DNA of 64,000 nucleotides from Przewalskia tangutica (lineage: Eukaryota; Streptophyta; Magnoliopsida; Solanales; Solanaceae). The translations under genes were made by a program, and so were the position numbers. The DNA lies in the NCBI GenBank assembly GCA_029844215.1, contig CM056721.1, forward strand, positions 56,957,815 to 57,021,814. Reading direction: 5' to 3'. Shown here piece after piece: positions 31,403-41,889 of the stretch. The notes below the pieces were generated by a model. The model saw only the letters and a list, made by a program, of their open reading frames with translations. It was not told the DNA's origin and did not search any database. Each line of letters begins with the position of its first letter. The first letter of the stretch is position 1.

Positions 31403-34394
31403 TGTTACACCCCTTATTTACAGGACATGTTTTAAGAACGTACGTGAGAATTCATAATGTTAAGATTAGAGACTTGTAAAAATTTATAGGAATTATGAAA
31501 TTGTCGGAAAACGAATATTGTGACGAATGGGAGGGTGACACGTGTCACCCCCCCTTATGGTTGCCTTGGACGAAATGGGACATGGCCAAAATGGTCATTG
31601 ACCATAGTCTTAAGATGACAAGTCTTGCAAGTAGTGAGCTTGAGAAAATTGACTTAGTCAAAGGGTCCACAAGTCTTGATATTTAATAGAAACTCATCCA
31701 AGCCTCACATTTGTACCCATCTTGACCCTCCATTGTGCTATATAGTAGTACTAGTAGCAAGACAAAGTCCAACACTTAGAAAAAATTTCAAGAATTTCAA
31801 GAACTCCAAGAATTGCTCTCGGGTTCAAGCTCTATTGAAAAGAAATTTTTTAAATTCTTGTCCATTAAGTTCCACACTTTAAACCAAGGTTCATGAGTGT
31901 ATTGTAAGTGTATCTCAATAGAAAAATCCCGGAAAAAGATAGTTTTCGTGTTAGTCGCAAGATGAAAACCTAGTTGCTTTTCTAGGTTTTGTTTGGAAGA
32001 TTGAAGGAAAGTTATTTGTGTTGTTCTAAGGGTCTCAAGTAGCGGATTGAAGTGTCTAGAAGAGGCTCTAAGTTGCTAAGAAGCGACTTTGGATTTGAAG
32101 TTGGACTAAGAATCATTGAGGTAATAATCTTGTCTCTTAAGTGTTACAAGATTATATATTGTTGTTAGCCTTACATGTTTGCTAGCATGAAGTATATGTG
32201 TTGAAGTTTTATAAGTATTATGGATTGATTGTAGCCTTAAATCCGAAAAGTCATTTAAGCCATGTGAAGTTGGATTACAATTTGGTCGTTTATTAGAATC
32301 GTCGCATGTTACTTACTTGAAGATTATAGTAGTTATAATCGATTGCGACTTGATATCATGTTATGCTAACTACTTGGATTGAAATGGAAATTGGATAAGA
32401 ATTGGTGTTATTGTACTCAATGTGGCCGAATTGGACTAGTGGTTTGTATTAGTTTGATATCTTTTGTGGGGCGGAATTTTACACGTCTAGTAGGCGTGTA
32501 ATCCTCTATTGTTAATTGCATTGATTGGGCCTTAAATGTGGCGTGTTTGGTTATTGAATTCGGCCTTGAAAAAGGTGGCAAAGTATGTAGAAACAAAGGA
32601 GGTGCTGTCCGATTTTCCGTAGAATTTAGTGACTTTACACTTATAATATTCTACGTTTGAAGTAAGACGTTAATAGACGTATTGTGGACATTATAGGTTG
32701 ACATACCACGGGCGGGATATTGTACTTAGCAAGTGGATTGACCCGAAGAGGTATGTTGAACTTTCCTATCTTTTGAGCATGACTAGTTGCACGTATATAG
32801 TACGGTAGACGTACAAGACCTTGATATCCTTTACTAGTTTTATGAATAGCCAAGTCGGGTGAGTTAGGAGATTAACTCACTTCTTTGAAAGTATTAAGGA
32901 TGTCTTAAGTTTTATTAAAGTTAAGGGACTTGAAGAGTTTTAAAGTATGTGATACTTGTTTCGTTTTAAACGTATAAGTCCCTTGGATAGGAAATTGTAT
33001 TTAACTAAGGTATAAAGTGAATATAACGGCTTTATGGGAAGTTGGTTATATTAGCTTTATGGAAAGATAAATGAGGATAAATGACTTGATTTAATGAAAG
33101 ACAATTTTATTTTAAGGCATCAATTGCCTAAGGTTTTAAAAGAAAAGAAATCACTTGATTTAAAAGCCTAAGTATATTTCTAAAGGTATTGTGACTTGTC
33201 TTGAAAAGTAATCGTGACTTGATGCTACGTTTATTAGTATCTTGGAAGTTTTATAATGAAAAGAGTCATCTTTTTAATAGAATAGAAGTACGTAGTACTT
33301 TGGGTTAAATTCCCGGATTTTTTATAAAAGACATGCTAGTGCCTTAAGTAAACTAAAATGAGAGTGTATATGAATAAGGCCAATAAGAAGTTAGGGGGAT
33401 TTCTTAACTTGCTTATTTATTGTATAATAAGTAGTAGTGCTTATGTTATGTATGATGATGGCGTTGAGATAGGGTAAGAGTATAAATGAGGTAAACCCCA
33501 AGACGTTATACCACCTTCTCCAGGGTAAGAGTATAAATGAGGGGTAAATCCCCAAGACGTTATACCACCTGCTTCAGGGTAAGAGTATAAATGAGGGGTG
33601 AACCCCCAAGACGTTATACCACCTGTTTTCCGTGGATTTGCTACCCATGATGCGAGGAATACCTCATGCGAGTCCTTATGGGCTTATGCGGGTGAAATAG
33701 TCCCGCAGCGGTAGTCGGCTATGCGAGGAATACCTCATGCGGGTCCACACGACCTATGCGGGTGAAATAGTCCCAGGAGTAGGATTGCTTAATGATACTG
33801 CGGGCGGATGGTCCTGCATTGATCGTGAGCTTCCTATTTTTATGTTGTATGTATACTCTTAGTTACTCTCATTGTTAGTAAGGCACTGTGTACTGTAATT
33901 TTATTATCATACATGTCTCGGGCTTTGTTTTAAACTTATGATGTAATTACGATTTTCCGCTTTACATACTGTACATGTGTATACTAACCCTCTTCTGGCT
34001 GCGCTCATGCGCAGTAGGGGTAACATTGGTGGATCCTCATTCTTAGGATCACTTATCAGACGTCAGAAGCTCCATTTCTCCGGAGGCTTGTTTTTTGCTA
34101 CAGTTTTCCCTGATGTTGTAGATTTATGTACATTCAGGGGTATGGCGGGGCTATGTCCCGCCACAGTTGTTATTCCTAGAGGTTTGTAGTCACATGTTGT
34201 GGTTTGGGCTGTAAAAACCGAGTTGTACGGTTTTGCTTTTGATTATGCATATTTTATGGAAGGCGGCCTTATCGGCTAGCCTGTGATGTTATTGTCTAAA
34301 CAAGTTTTTATATGGTGTATGGTCCGCTGCTATTCTATGATGTATACCTAAACGGTGCCTGTGTAGGCACCGCCGCGCCCGGTCGGTCGTGATG
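31403..34394 (+). mobile_element. C 3' LTR
   Basis: It starts TGTTACACCCC after the PPT and ends ...GTCGTGATG, where CA is expected as in the 5' copy. Features are as in the 5' copy: perfect palindrome at 31533-31550, TATA box at 31738-31747, hairpin at 33020-33052, 54-bp triplicate at about 33474-33630, GCGGGTGAAATAGTCCC motifs, and the stem-loop cluster at about 34000-34160. No gene in these 3 kb. Confidence 0.9.
31533..31550. promoter_or_regulatory. Perfect 18-bp palindrome with G-box in C 3' LTR
   Basis: GGGTGACACGTGTCACCC reads the same on both strands and centres on CACGTG. Confidence 0.7.
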
Positions 34395-34554
34395 ATTACA
34401 TTGAGAGTTCCTAGGTGTTTCAAAGGCCTAGTACATAGTTCGTTGAGGCTGGTTTCCAACACAACCAACCGTTCATCGATAGGACATCGGAGTAGGAAGT
34501 TATGGAAGTTACAAGTTCAGTGCGCAGTCGGACAGAAAAGTATTTCGTCGTGAG

Positions 34555-34710
34555 CCACAGGCGCGGCTGGATGCGAGGCCGCGCGCGATGTCTGGAAGTT
34601 CGCGAAGATTACAGCGCCTTGGCGCGGAAAAGCTGGCGCGCGCGGGTTATGAGAGGTGGCGAAGCTTACGCCCGCGGCCGCAAGGCCGCGAGGCCGGGTT
34701 TTGCGAGGGT
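34555..34710 (+). other. GC-rich, CpG-dense U3 segment of E LTR
   Basis: About 150 bp full of GCGCGC, GGCCGCG and CGCGGCC words inside an otherwise AT-rich LTR, about 90 bp before the TATA box. J LTRs have an equivalent segment (46590-46745, 51780-51940, 57055-57250). Confidence 0.7.
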
Positions 34711-35676
34711 GAGTGGAAAATTCTGCACTGTTTTGTTTTAAAAGAGGCCATGGGTGGGTGACAAGTGTCCCCCCCCATCTGATTTTTTGCATGTTTTATA
34801 TATTGACCAAGTCTTGAAGACTTGGTCATTCTTCAAGATCTCATCTCTCTCTAAAAATAAAAGCTCTCCCTTCTCTCTAGAAAATCAAGAGGAAATCAAA
34901 GCTTAAGGAAAATCTGAAAAGTGTGGCAAGAAGGAAACTTGTTTGCAAGCTTGTAGGAGTTATTGTGGTGGTGTTTTTGGAAAGGAGGCTAGCAAATTTG
35001 TTGGAATAATTTGGCTAAAGCTCTAAGGTAACAATTCTTCTCTTGTAGCTAGATTTTGGTGTTGCATGTGAAGAAGAAAGAACTTGTAGTAGTAAATATT
35101 GCTCTTAGATACATTGCATGTAAGAAATATGGTTTGGATATGAAAGGATTGGATAAGAAGGTTATGTGAGCATGTTGTAGCCTAAATACTACCTTAAACT
35201 TGTTAAATTAGTTGTTATACATTGTGGGGCAGAATTTTACACATCCAAGATTAGGTGTGTAATCCCCTTTGAAATATTTGGATTGTTGGGCCTTAAATGT
35301 GGCGTTTGGATGTTGAATCCGGCCTTGAAAAAGGTGGCAAACTATGTAGAAACAAAGGAAATGCTGCCCAATTTTCCATAGAGTTTGGTAACTTTGCACT
35401 TGGATTATTCTACGTTGAAACTAGAGGTTAATAAACGTATTATGGTCACTATAGGTTAACATACTACGTGCGGTATTTTGGACTTAGCAAGTGGAGTGAC
35501 CGAAGAGGTATGTGGAGCTTTCCTATCTCTTGAGCATGAGTAGTTGTACCTATGTAGTACGGTAGACTTACAAGATTTGATATTCTTCACTTGTTTTAAG
35601 TATATGATACTTGATTCGTTTTAAAAGTATAAGTCCCTTGGACATAGGGGAATGTATTTGACTAACGTATAACGTT

Positions 35677-35709
35677 AATATAACGGCTTTATGGGAAGTT
35701 GGTTATATT
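35677..35709 (+). other. Conserved leader hairpin in E LTR
   Basis: Perfect arms AATATAAC / GTTATATT around the loop GGCTTTATGGGAAGTTG. Confidence 0.65.
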
Positions 35710-37222
35710 AGCTTTATGAAGGGTTAATAAAGAAAGGTTTACTCTAAGTAAAATAAGTACGGGTAAATGATTTGAATTTGTGGAAGGTAAATTGTTTTTA
35801 AGGCATTAATTGCCTAAGGTTTTAAAAGAAATGAAGTCACTTGATTTAGAAGCCTAATATATTTTTAAAAGGGTGTCTTGAAAGTAGTCGTGACTTGATA
35901 CTACGGTTATTAGTATCTTGGAAGTTTTATATAAAAAGGAGTCATTTCTTAAAAGGTTAGAAGTACGTGGTACTTGGGTTGAATTCCCGGATTTTTCTCT
36001 TAAATGACATGTTAGTGCCTTAAGTAAACTAAAATGAGAGGATATATTAATAATGTTAATAAGAAATTAGGGGATTTCTTAACTTGCTTATGTTATGATA
36101 AGCCGGTAGCGCTTATGTTATGTATAATAGCCGGTTGTGCTGGGTTATGTATTATTATTATTATTACTACTTATTCCATGGATTTGCTACCCATGATGCG
36201 AGTGCGGCGCTTGTACTCATGCGGGCCCACTGGGTCCATGCGGGTGAAATAGTCCCATGCGGGTGAAATAGTCCCATGCGAGGCGGATGACCTCATGCGG
36301 GTGAAATAGTCCCATGCGAGGCGGATGGCCTTATGCGGGTCCACAGGACCTATGCGGGTGAAATAGTCCCAGGAGTAGGATTGCTTAATGATACTACGGG
36401 CGAGAGACCCTGTTTTGATCATGAGCCTCCTATTTTTATGCAGTAAAGTTTATACTTGTTACTCTCATTGTTAGTAAGGCACAGTGCAATATAATTTGAT
36501 TTTCATCTATGACTCCAGCTTATTTTGGACTTATGATATTATTACAGTATTTTTCAGTTTTACATACTTGGTACATATTGTATACTGACCCCATTCCTCG
36601 GGGGCTGCGTTCATGCCGCAGGTAAGGGAAAACAGGTGGTGGATCCTCATTCTTAGGATCTTTACTCAGGTGTCAGGAGCTCCAATTCTCCGGAGGCTTG
36701 TCTTTTGGTACGGTTCTCCCTGGTGTTGTAGATGCTTTGTACATTCAGGGGTATGACGGGGCCCTGTCCCGTCATAGTGTTTACACATTCTTAGAGGTCT
36801 GTAGTCCTGTTATAAATTGGGATGTTAAGGATGTAACTGTTCAGTTTTGTTATGTATAGAGGTAGCCATTTTGGGTTAGCCTGCTTATATTCTACATGGG
36901 TTCTTGTTGTGAGTTTATTTTCCGCTGATTTTCTCTGATGTTGTATCACAAGGGTGCCCGGGGTAAGGCACCAGTCGCGGATCCGTGGTCGGGTCGTGAC
37001 ATGATATTAGTACCGTGTTGTTTTTACATAAAAAGAGATCTTTTTGAAAGAATTAAAGTATGAAGTACTTTGGGGGTAAAACCCGGATTGTTGGCATAAA
37101 ATGAAAGTTTAGAAGTATAGTAAATTGCTTATGCTTGCTTGGGATAGCCTTGTTGTGCAAGTGTTGTATTCTTATGTTACCGCGTCTCTCGATGGAGGGC
37201 CGGTCATCTTGTTGTTTACTTG

Positions 37223-37330
37223 GACATACTGACACGTTGGGTGGCCCACGGGTATGCTTCCACTATATCGTTCCTTTGGACATAATGACACGATGGATGG
37301 TCCACGGGTATGCGTCCACTAGGATTGTTC
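37223..37330 (+). repeat. Two copies of a GACACGTTGGGTGGCCC-type repeat in F
   Basis: Two units of about 53 bp (GGACATA...GGTATGC.TCCACT). They are the reverse-strand relatives of the J minisatellite, which has about eight copies per LTR. Confidence 0.65.
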
Positions 37331-37494
37331 CATGGCCATGCCTACACCGATGTAAGATACCGGGGGCATGCGGCCATGGTGCGGGTTAAATTCCCGGGTT
37401 ATGTTATTAGTCCATGGACTAGCTATCTATGAAGCTTGTCGCAGTGATGAGTGGTCACGGGCTTGATTTGTACATGTAGTTACAGTCACACTTT

Positions 37495-37760
37495 AGATAC
37501 TTGTCCTGGTCATTTCTCGTGTATCGGCAGGCTCTGGTAGATAGCTTAAGATACTTGCCCCGGTCATATCTCGTGAGACGGTAGGATCTGGTACGTTGGC
37601 TTAAGATACTTGCCCCGGTCAGTTGCGTGATGCAGGAATTGGATCTGGTAGTTGGCTTCCGTACTTGGCCCGTGAAGTTTTATAATGCAGGATTGGATCT
37701 GGTAGTTGGCTATTCTACTTGGCCCGATCGGTTTTATGACGCAGGCAAGATCTAGTGTTC
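37495..37760 (+). repeat. Minisatellite of about 55 bp in F LTR (five copies)
   Basis: The units contain GATACTTGCCCCGGTCA and GGATCTGGTAGTTGGC. The last two units are more diverged. The reverse-strand version lies at 38885-39352 in G. Confidence 0.75.
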
Positions 37761-38884
37761 AGGTACACATATGGGTGTTGTTTTACATCATGTACTGCCG
37801 GCAGTGAGGAAGGAGTTCCACGGGCATGATTGATATTGTGGGCGTGATACCCATAGTTATATGTGAGTGATGTTTTGAGGGCATGCGTCCCTGACTTGAC
37901 ATAACTGTTTATATATTGTGAAATGGTCTTTTAAAATGATGAAATGTGATTTCATTCTGATTACTCATTTTACATACTTGGTACTGTTGTCTTGACCTCG
38001 CCGGGGTTGCGTTCATGCCGCAGGTAGAGGTACACCGATTGTTGATCCTCGCTCATAGGATCACGGTTCTGCGTATTGGGAAGCTCCGTTTCTCCGGAGG
38101 CTTATCTTTTGGTATGGTTCCTTGTCATTGTAGGTACTTATATATTCAGGGGTATGGTGGGGCCCTGTCCCGTCATAGTTGTTATATCAAACTCTTTGTC
38201 ACGACCCGACCTCGGGCCCGCGACTGGTGCCTTACCCCGGGCACCATATTGATACAACATCAGAGAAAATCAGCGGAAATAAAAACTTAAACATTCAACA
38301 AGACATAAAGTAAGAAACATGCTAACCAAAACGGTTACCTTCCCGTATATATATATATATCAAACCGAATAGTTAAATCCTTTACAAACCCCGCCACAAT
38401 GATTTACTGCACCTCTAAGAGTGTAACAACAACTATGACGGGACAGGGCCCCGCCATACACCTAAATGTACAAGAACCTACAACTCAGGGAAACATACCA
38501 AAAGATAAGCCTCCGGAGAAACGGAGCTTCCCAATACGCTGAACTGTGATCCTATGAGAGAGGATCAACAACCGATGTACCTCTACCTGCGGCATGAACG
38601 CAGCCCGGGAGAGTCGATGCAGTACCAAGTATGTGAAATCGAAAATCAGAATTAAATCATAGTAGTCTATATAAAAGCAGAGACATGTATGATAACCAAA
38701 CTACAATTCACAACATAAAGCGATCTGTCTGTCGTGACTCACGCCCTCAAGGTAAACACTCAATATAACTATGGGTCTCACGCCCACAACATCAATCGTG
38801 CACGTGGAATACCTTCCTCACTGCCGGCAGTCTATGATAACAATACTAAGACGTACACATGAACACGTGTCCCGTCTCGTCATA

Positions 38885-39352
38885 AAAACCGTCTGGGGCA
38901 AGTACGGCTAACTACTGATACCAAAGCCGCGTCATCAATCGACCGGCAAGTACGAATCCAACTACCGATACCAAAGCCGCACAAACAAATCTATATAACC
39001 ATACCACGAAGCTGACCCAGGGCAAGTACGAAAGCCAACTACCAGATACCACCTGCGCCACGTAGCTGGCCGGGGCAAGTACGAAGACTAACTACCAGAT
39101 ACCAAGCCGGAATCACGAGACTTCGCCACACCACAGCTATAAGCTAACTCACGAAGCTGACACGGGGCAAGTACGAAGGCCGACTACCAGATACCACCTG
39201 CGTCACGTCACGATCGGGCAAGTACGAACCAACTACCGATACTGCCGAAATCATGAGACTTCGTCACAAAACTGAACGGGGCAAGTACGAAGACTAACTA
39301 CCAGATACCACTCCGCGCCACACGGGGCAAGTACGAGTCAACTACCGGATAC
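38885..39352 (-). repeat. Minisatellite in G LTR (eight copies)
   Basis: The units of about 55-65 bp contain GGGGCAAGTACGAAG and CTACCAGATACC. Eight GGCAAGTACG sites can be counted. Several units alternate CCAGATACC with CCGATACC, i.e. CAG against CG. Confidence 0.8.
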
Positions 39353-40272
39353 GAGCGAATCGGAAACCTCATGGAGAGCTAGTCCATGGAATAATAACAA
39401 TGGAAGCGTACCCGTTGAATTCTCCGTCACTGCCGGTACGTCCAAGTAAGTTCCTAACAAATCAGCCGCCCCTCCATCGAGAGACGCGGTAGCACAGAAA
39501 TACAACACTTGCACAACAAAGGCTATCACAACAAGCATAGGCAAGTTCAACATACTCATAGACTTTCATTTTATGACAACAAACCGGATTTTTAACCCCA
39601 AGGTACTACGTACTTTAAATTCTTTCAAAGATCCATTTCTTTTACAAAGGTCACACGATACTCTGTCATTTTAAGTAAACCAAAACGATTTCCATACTTT
39701 CTTTTTAAACCAAATCAAGACAATACCATGTCTTTTTTTTTTAAAACCAAAACACTTTCCCTTTTAAAATCAAGTAACAACATTTTTTTCCAAAAGTTCA
39801 AGTTGCCTAATTTCAAATACTCAAGTCTCTTATTTTCGAAAGATTTCATAGCTCATAGTCTTAATCACTTAATAACGTAATCTCTTTTAAAACAATTTGA
39901 GTAACATATGTCTATGTGTGAGTAGGTTATACTTGTTTATAACAATCTTATTAAAGCAGCCATGATCTAGGAAATGTAATACAATTTTGTCTTATCTTAG
40001 CTTCTATGCAGATGGAGGTTTCTACTGGTTTTAATAATAATTAATTAGTCAATACATTTTCCTTTATTAACGCTGCAGTGGTTTGTTCGATACTTATTCT
40101 CATTCCCGAAATCAATAAAACATTATCCTTTTAAAACCCAATTACCCATTTCTAAAAAAAAAATGCGGTTTCACAACTTTTTAACACAAACCAGGTCCTT
40201 AATATCTCACATCAAGTCATTTATAAGTCAAGTCTCTTATCTTTTAAAAACCACAAACCATTTCTTTACCTA

Positions 40273-40322
40273 CATAAAGTTGTTATAACCAACTTCCCAT
40301 AAAGCCGTTATAACACTTTATG
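40273..40322 (-). other. Conserved leader hairpin in G LTR, long-arm form
   Basis: Arms CATAAAGTTGTTATAAC and GTTATAACACTTTATG pair over about 16 bp around the loop CAACTTCCCATAAAGCC. Confidence 0.7.
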
Positions 40323-41775
40323 TTTTAAACCAACCAAATTCATTTAGCACATGTACGTCTACTGTACTACATAGTTCACAACAATCATGCTAGAAAAGAT
40401 AGGAAGAGGTTCACATACCTCGCGACGATTATCGACAAAAAGCAAAAAGCTCCAAAGTATTGTAACCATGCTAGCCTTTTCCACCCTTCAAGTAGAATAC
40501 GATACTCGCAGTATCTCAACCTATAAAGGCCACAAAACGTCTATCAACCTCTAGATCTCTTCGTAGAACAATTCTAAGTACAAGATTCCTTATTCTACGG
40601 AAAATTCGGCAGCACCTCCCCCCCGCAACCACATAAATCTCCTCCTCTAACAAGACCTACTACCAAGCCAACAACTTTAAGGGGGGGGGGGGTTACGCGT
40701 CTAACCGGACGTGTACAATTCTACTTCACAATAATACTACACAAGTCTACTGTAAATACAGTCCAATGTAAATACAGTTCAAACCTTTATAAACATCCTT
40801 CCATATATCTTATACTCAATTCTAAACTACTACAACATGTAATATCCAATTACAATAGGGGGACATAGATCATTACCTCGATAAGCCCAAAATTATCCAA
40901 GATTATAAGTCGATCCTGAGCAATGTTTAGCTCCAATTTCTTTCGATCCAACCCGCTCCAAGCGACCCTTAGAAGTTTATAAACAACTTCTCTAAACACT
41001 TCAACCAAGCTATGAAGATTTTTCTAGGGTTTCATTTTGCGACTTTTGGAATAAAGTAGTATTTCCGGGCTCCTAGTATTGAAATAACTTGGAATACAAC
41101 TAGGAATACTAGGCTAAGGTATTTGGGATTATACAATAATACTTGAAGTATTTTCTACACAAGTGGGGAGGGGGACGAAAACAACTACAAAGGGGAGGGA
41201 ATATTTTAGCCTTGGAAGACTTAAGTGTGGATGATATGAAGTCTTCAACTAAGGGGGTATATATAGAAGAATCAAGGGTCAAGATCTATGCAAGTGTGTG
41301 GTCAAGATTGGGCCATGTGTGTGTGGGTCCCACCACACCACATGGCCAACGATTTGAGCTTCCAAGTGTGATGGCCATTTTCGCGGGACAAGCTGCTAGC
41401 CATCATCCTCCATTTCGACCACACGCCACTCCGGGGTGACACGTGTCGCCCCCTTACTCGTCCAAAATATTTCGTCTTCCGAAAATATCCAAAATACCGA
41501 AAATCTCAAAAACAAAGTGGGCCCCACAAAATCAAAATTTTCTCCCGTGGGCCCCGCGTGACCATTTCCGAAAATAAAATCCCAAAATTCTAATATAATC
41601 CAAGAAGTCCAAATACCAAATCTGGGAATTCAATTCCCATTAACGAACCTTTTTCCTTCACAAAACCCGGAAACTTTTCCGTCGAAAAATCACATCTTTC
41701 TTTCTTTCTAAAATTACTGTCGTATTCTCGTACGTACATCCTCACATACATACCCTGGAACTATGGGGTATAACA

Positions 41776-41889
41776 TTCTTCCCCCCTTAGAAACATTCGT
41801 CCCGAATGTTCCTTCTAAGTCTCCAACGCATACGCGCCTCAGATAGTCTCCACTACTACACTTACAAACCGATCACGCCACCAACGCCA
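41776..41889 (-). mobile_element. G internal stub with polypurine tract
   Basis: TTCTTCCCCCCTTAG (PPT complement) is followed by the perfect inverted repeat AACATTCGTCCCGAATGTT at 41792-41810. After about 114 bp it is cut by the LTR of I at 41890. Confidence 0.75.

Larger units (their letters stand above)
4157..34394 (+). mobile_element. Ty3/gypsy chromovirus C with two LTRs, carrying nested B and D
   Basis: The 5' LTR is 4157-6399 plus 16201-16972 and the 3' LTR is 31403-34394, about 3.0 kb each and nearly identical where both can be read. A primer site follows the 5' LTR at 16977, then gag (17166), protease, RT, RNase H, integrase and chromodomain (ending about 31255), and a PPT at 31391. 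Element B splits the 5' LTR and element D splits RT. With B, D and their duplications removed, C would be about 11 kb, a plausible Tekay-type length. Gag and pol are broken by frameshifts. Confidence 0.87.
770..37001 (+). mobile_element. Outer Ty3/gypsy element E (right part, interrupted)
   Basis: This is a + strand chromovirus whose left part lies outside the window. It consists of decayed pol (770-3883), PPT (about 4009-4021) and 3' LTR. The LTR is split: 4022-4156 lies before element C and 34400-37001 lies after it. The LTR end, GGTCGGGTCGTGACA, is at 37001. The 5 bp after it, TGATA, would be the target duplication; the partner is outside the window. E carries more in-frame stops of C-to-T type than C does, consistent with being the older insertion. 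The span given includes the nested elements C, B and D. Confidence 0.85.
34400..37001 (+). mobile_element. E 3' LTR, second part
   Basis: It continues the LTR begun at 4022. It contains a GC-rich U3 segment (34555-34710), a GACAAGTGTCCCC half-palindrome (34758), a TATATATTG box near 34796, the hairpin 35677-35709, five GCGGGTGAAATAGTCCC-type repeats (36239-36372), the stem-loop cluster (about 36600-36780), and the end GGTCGGGTCGTGACA. At 36178 it keeps GGATTTGCTACCCATG, the site where B hit the C LTR, uninterrupted. No gene. Confidence 0.87.
37002..38196 (+). mobile_element. LTR fragment F (+ strand), host of E and G
   Basis: An interior LTR segment without either LTR end. It matches, in reverse, the G LTR (38400-39670), including GTTGTGCAAGTGTTGTATTC and GTCTCTCGATGGAGGG. 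E borders it on the left and G on the right (preceding bases CTCTT), so it is the oldest + strand layer. It contains the stem-loop cluster near 38000-38175. No gene. Confidence 0.75.
38197..41775 (-). mobile_element. G LTR (minus strand, full length)
   Basis: It runs from TGTCACGACCC to GGGTATAACA, 3579 bp. Next to it on the right are a PPT and the inverted repeat, so this is the 3' LTR of a minus-strand element. It has the stem-loop cluster (38440-38600), a minisatellite (38885-39352), the shared block (39895-40115), the hairpin (40273-40322), a TATA box CTATATATACC on the minus strand (41257-41266) and a CACGTG palindrome (41436-41453). No gene. Confidence 0.9.

Noticed and set aside
34502..34741. 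GC-rich open frame of 79 residues as a small protein gene
   Set aside because: It lies in the U3 of the E LTR. Its openness comes from high GC content, and the J equivalents are not open in the same frame.
37495..37760. Possible satellite or centromeric array
   Set aside because: Only five diverged units, confined to an LTR, with the reverse copy in the G LTR; this is an LTR minisatellite.
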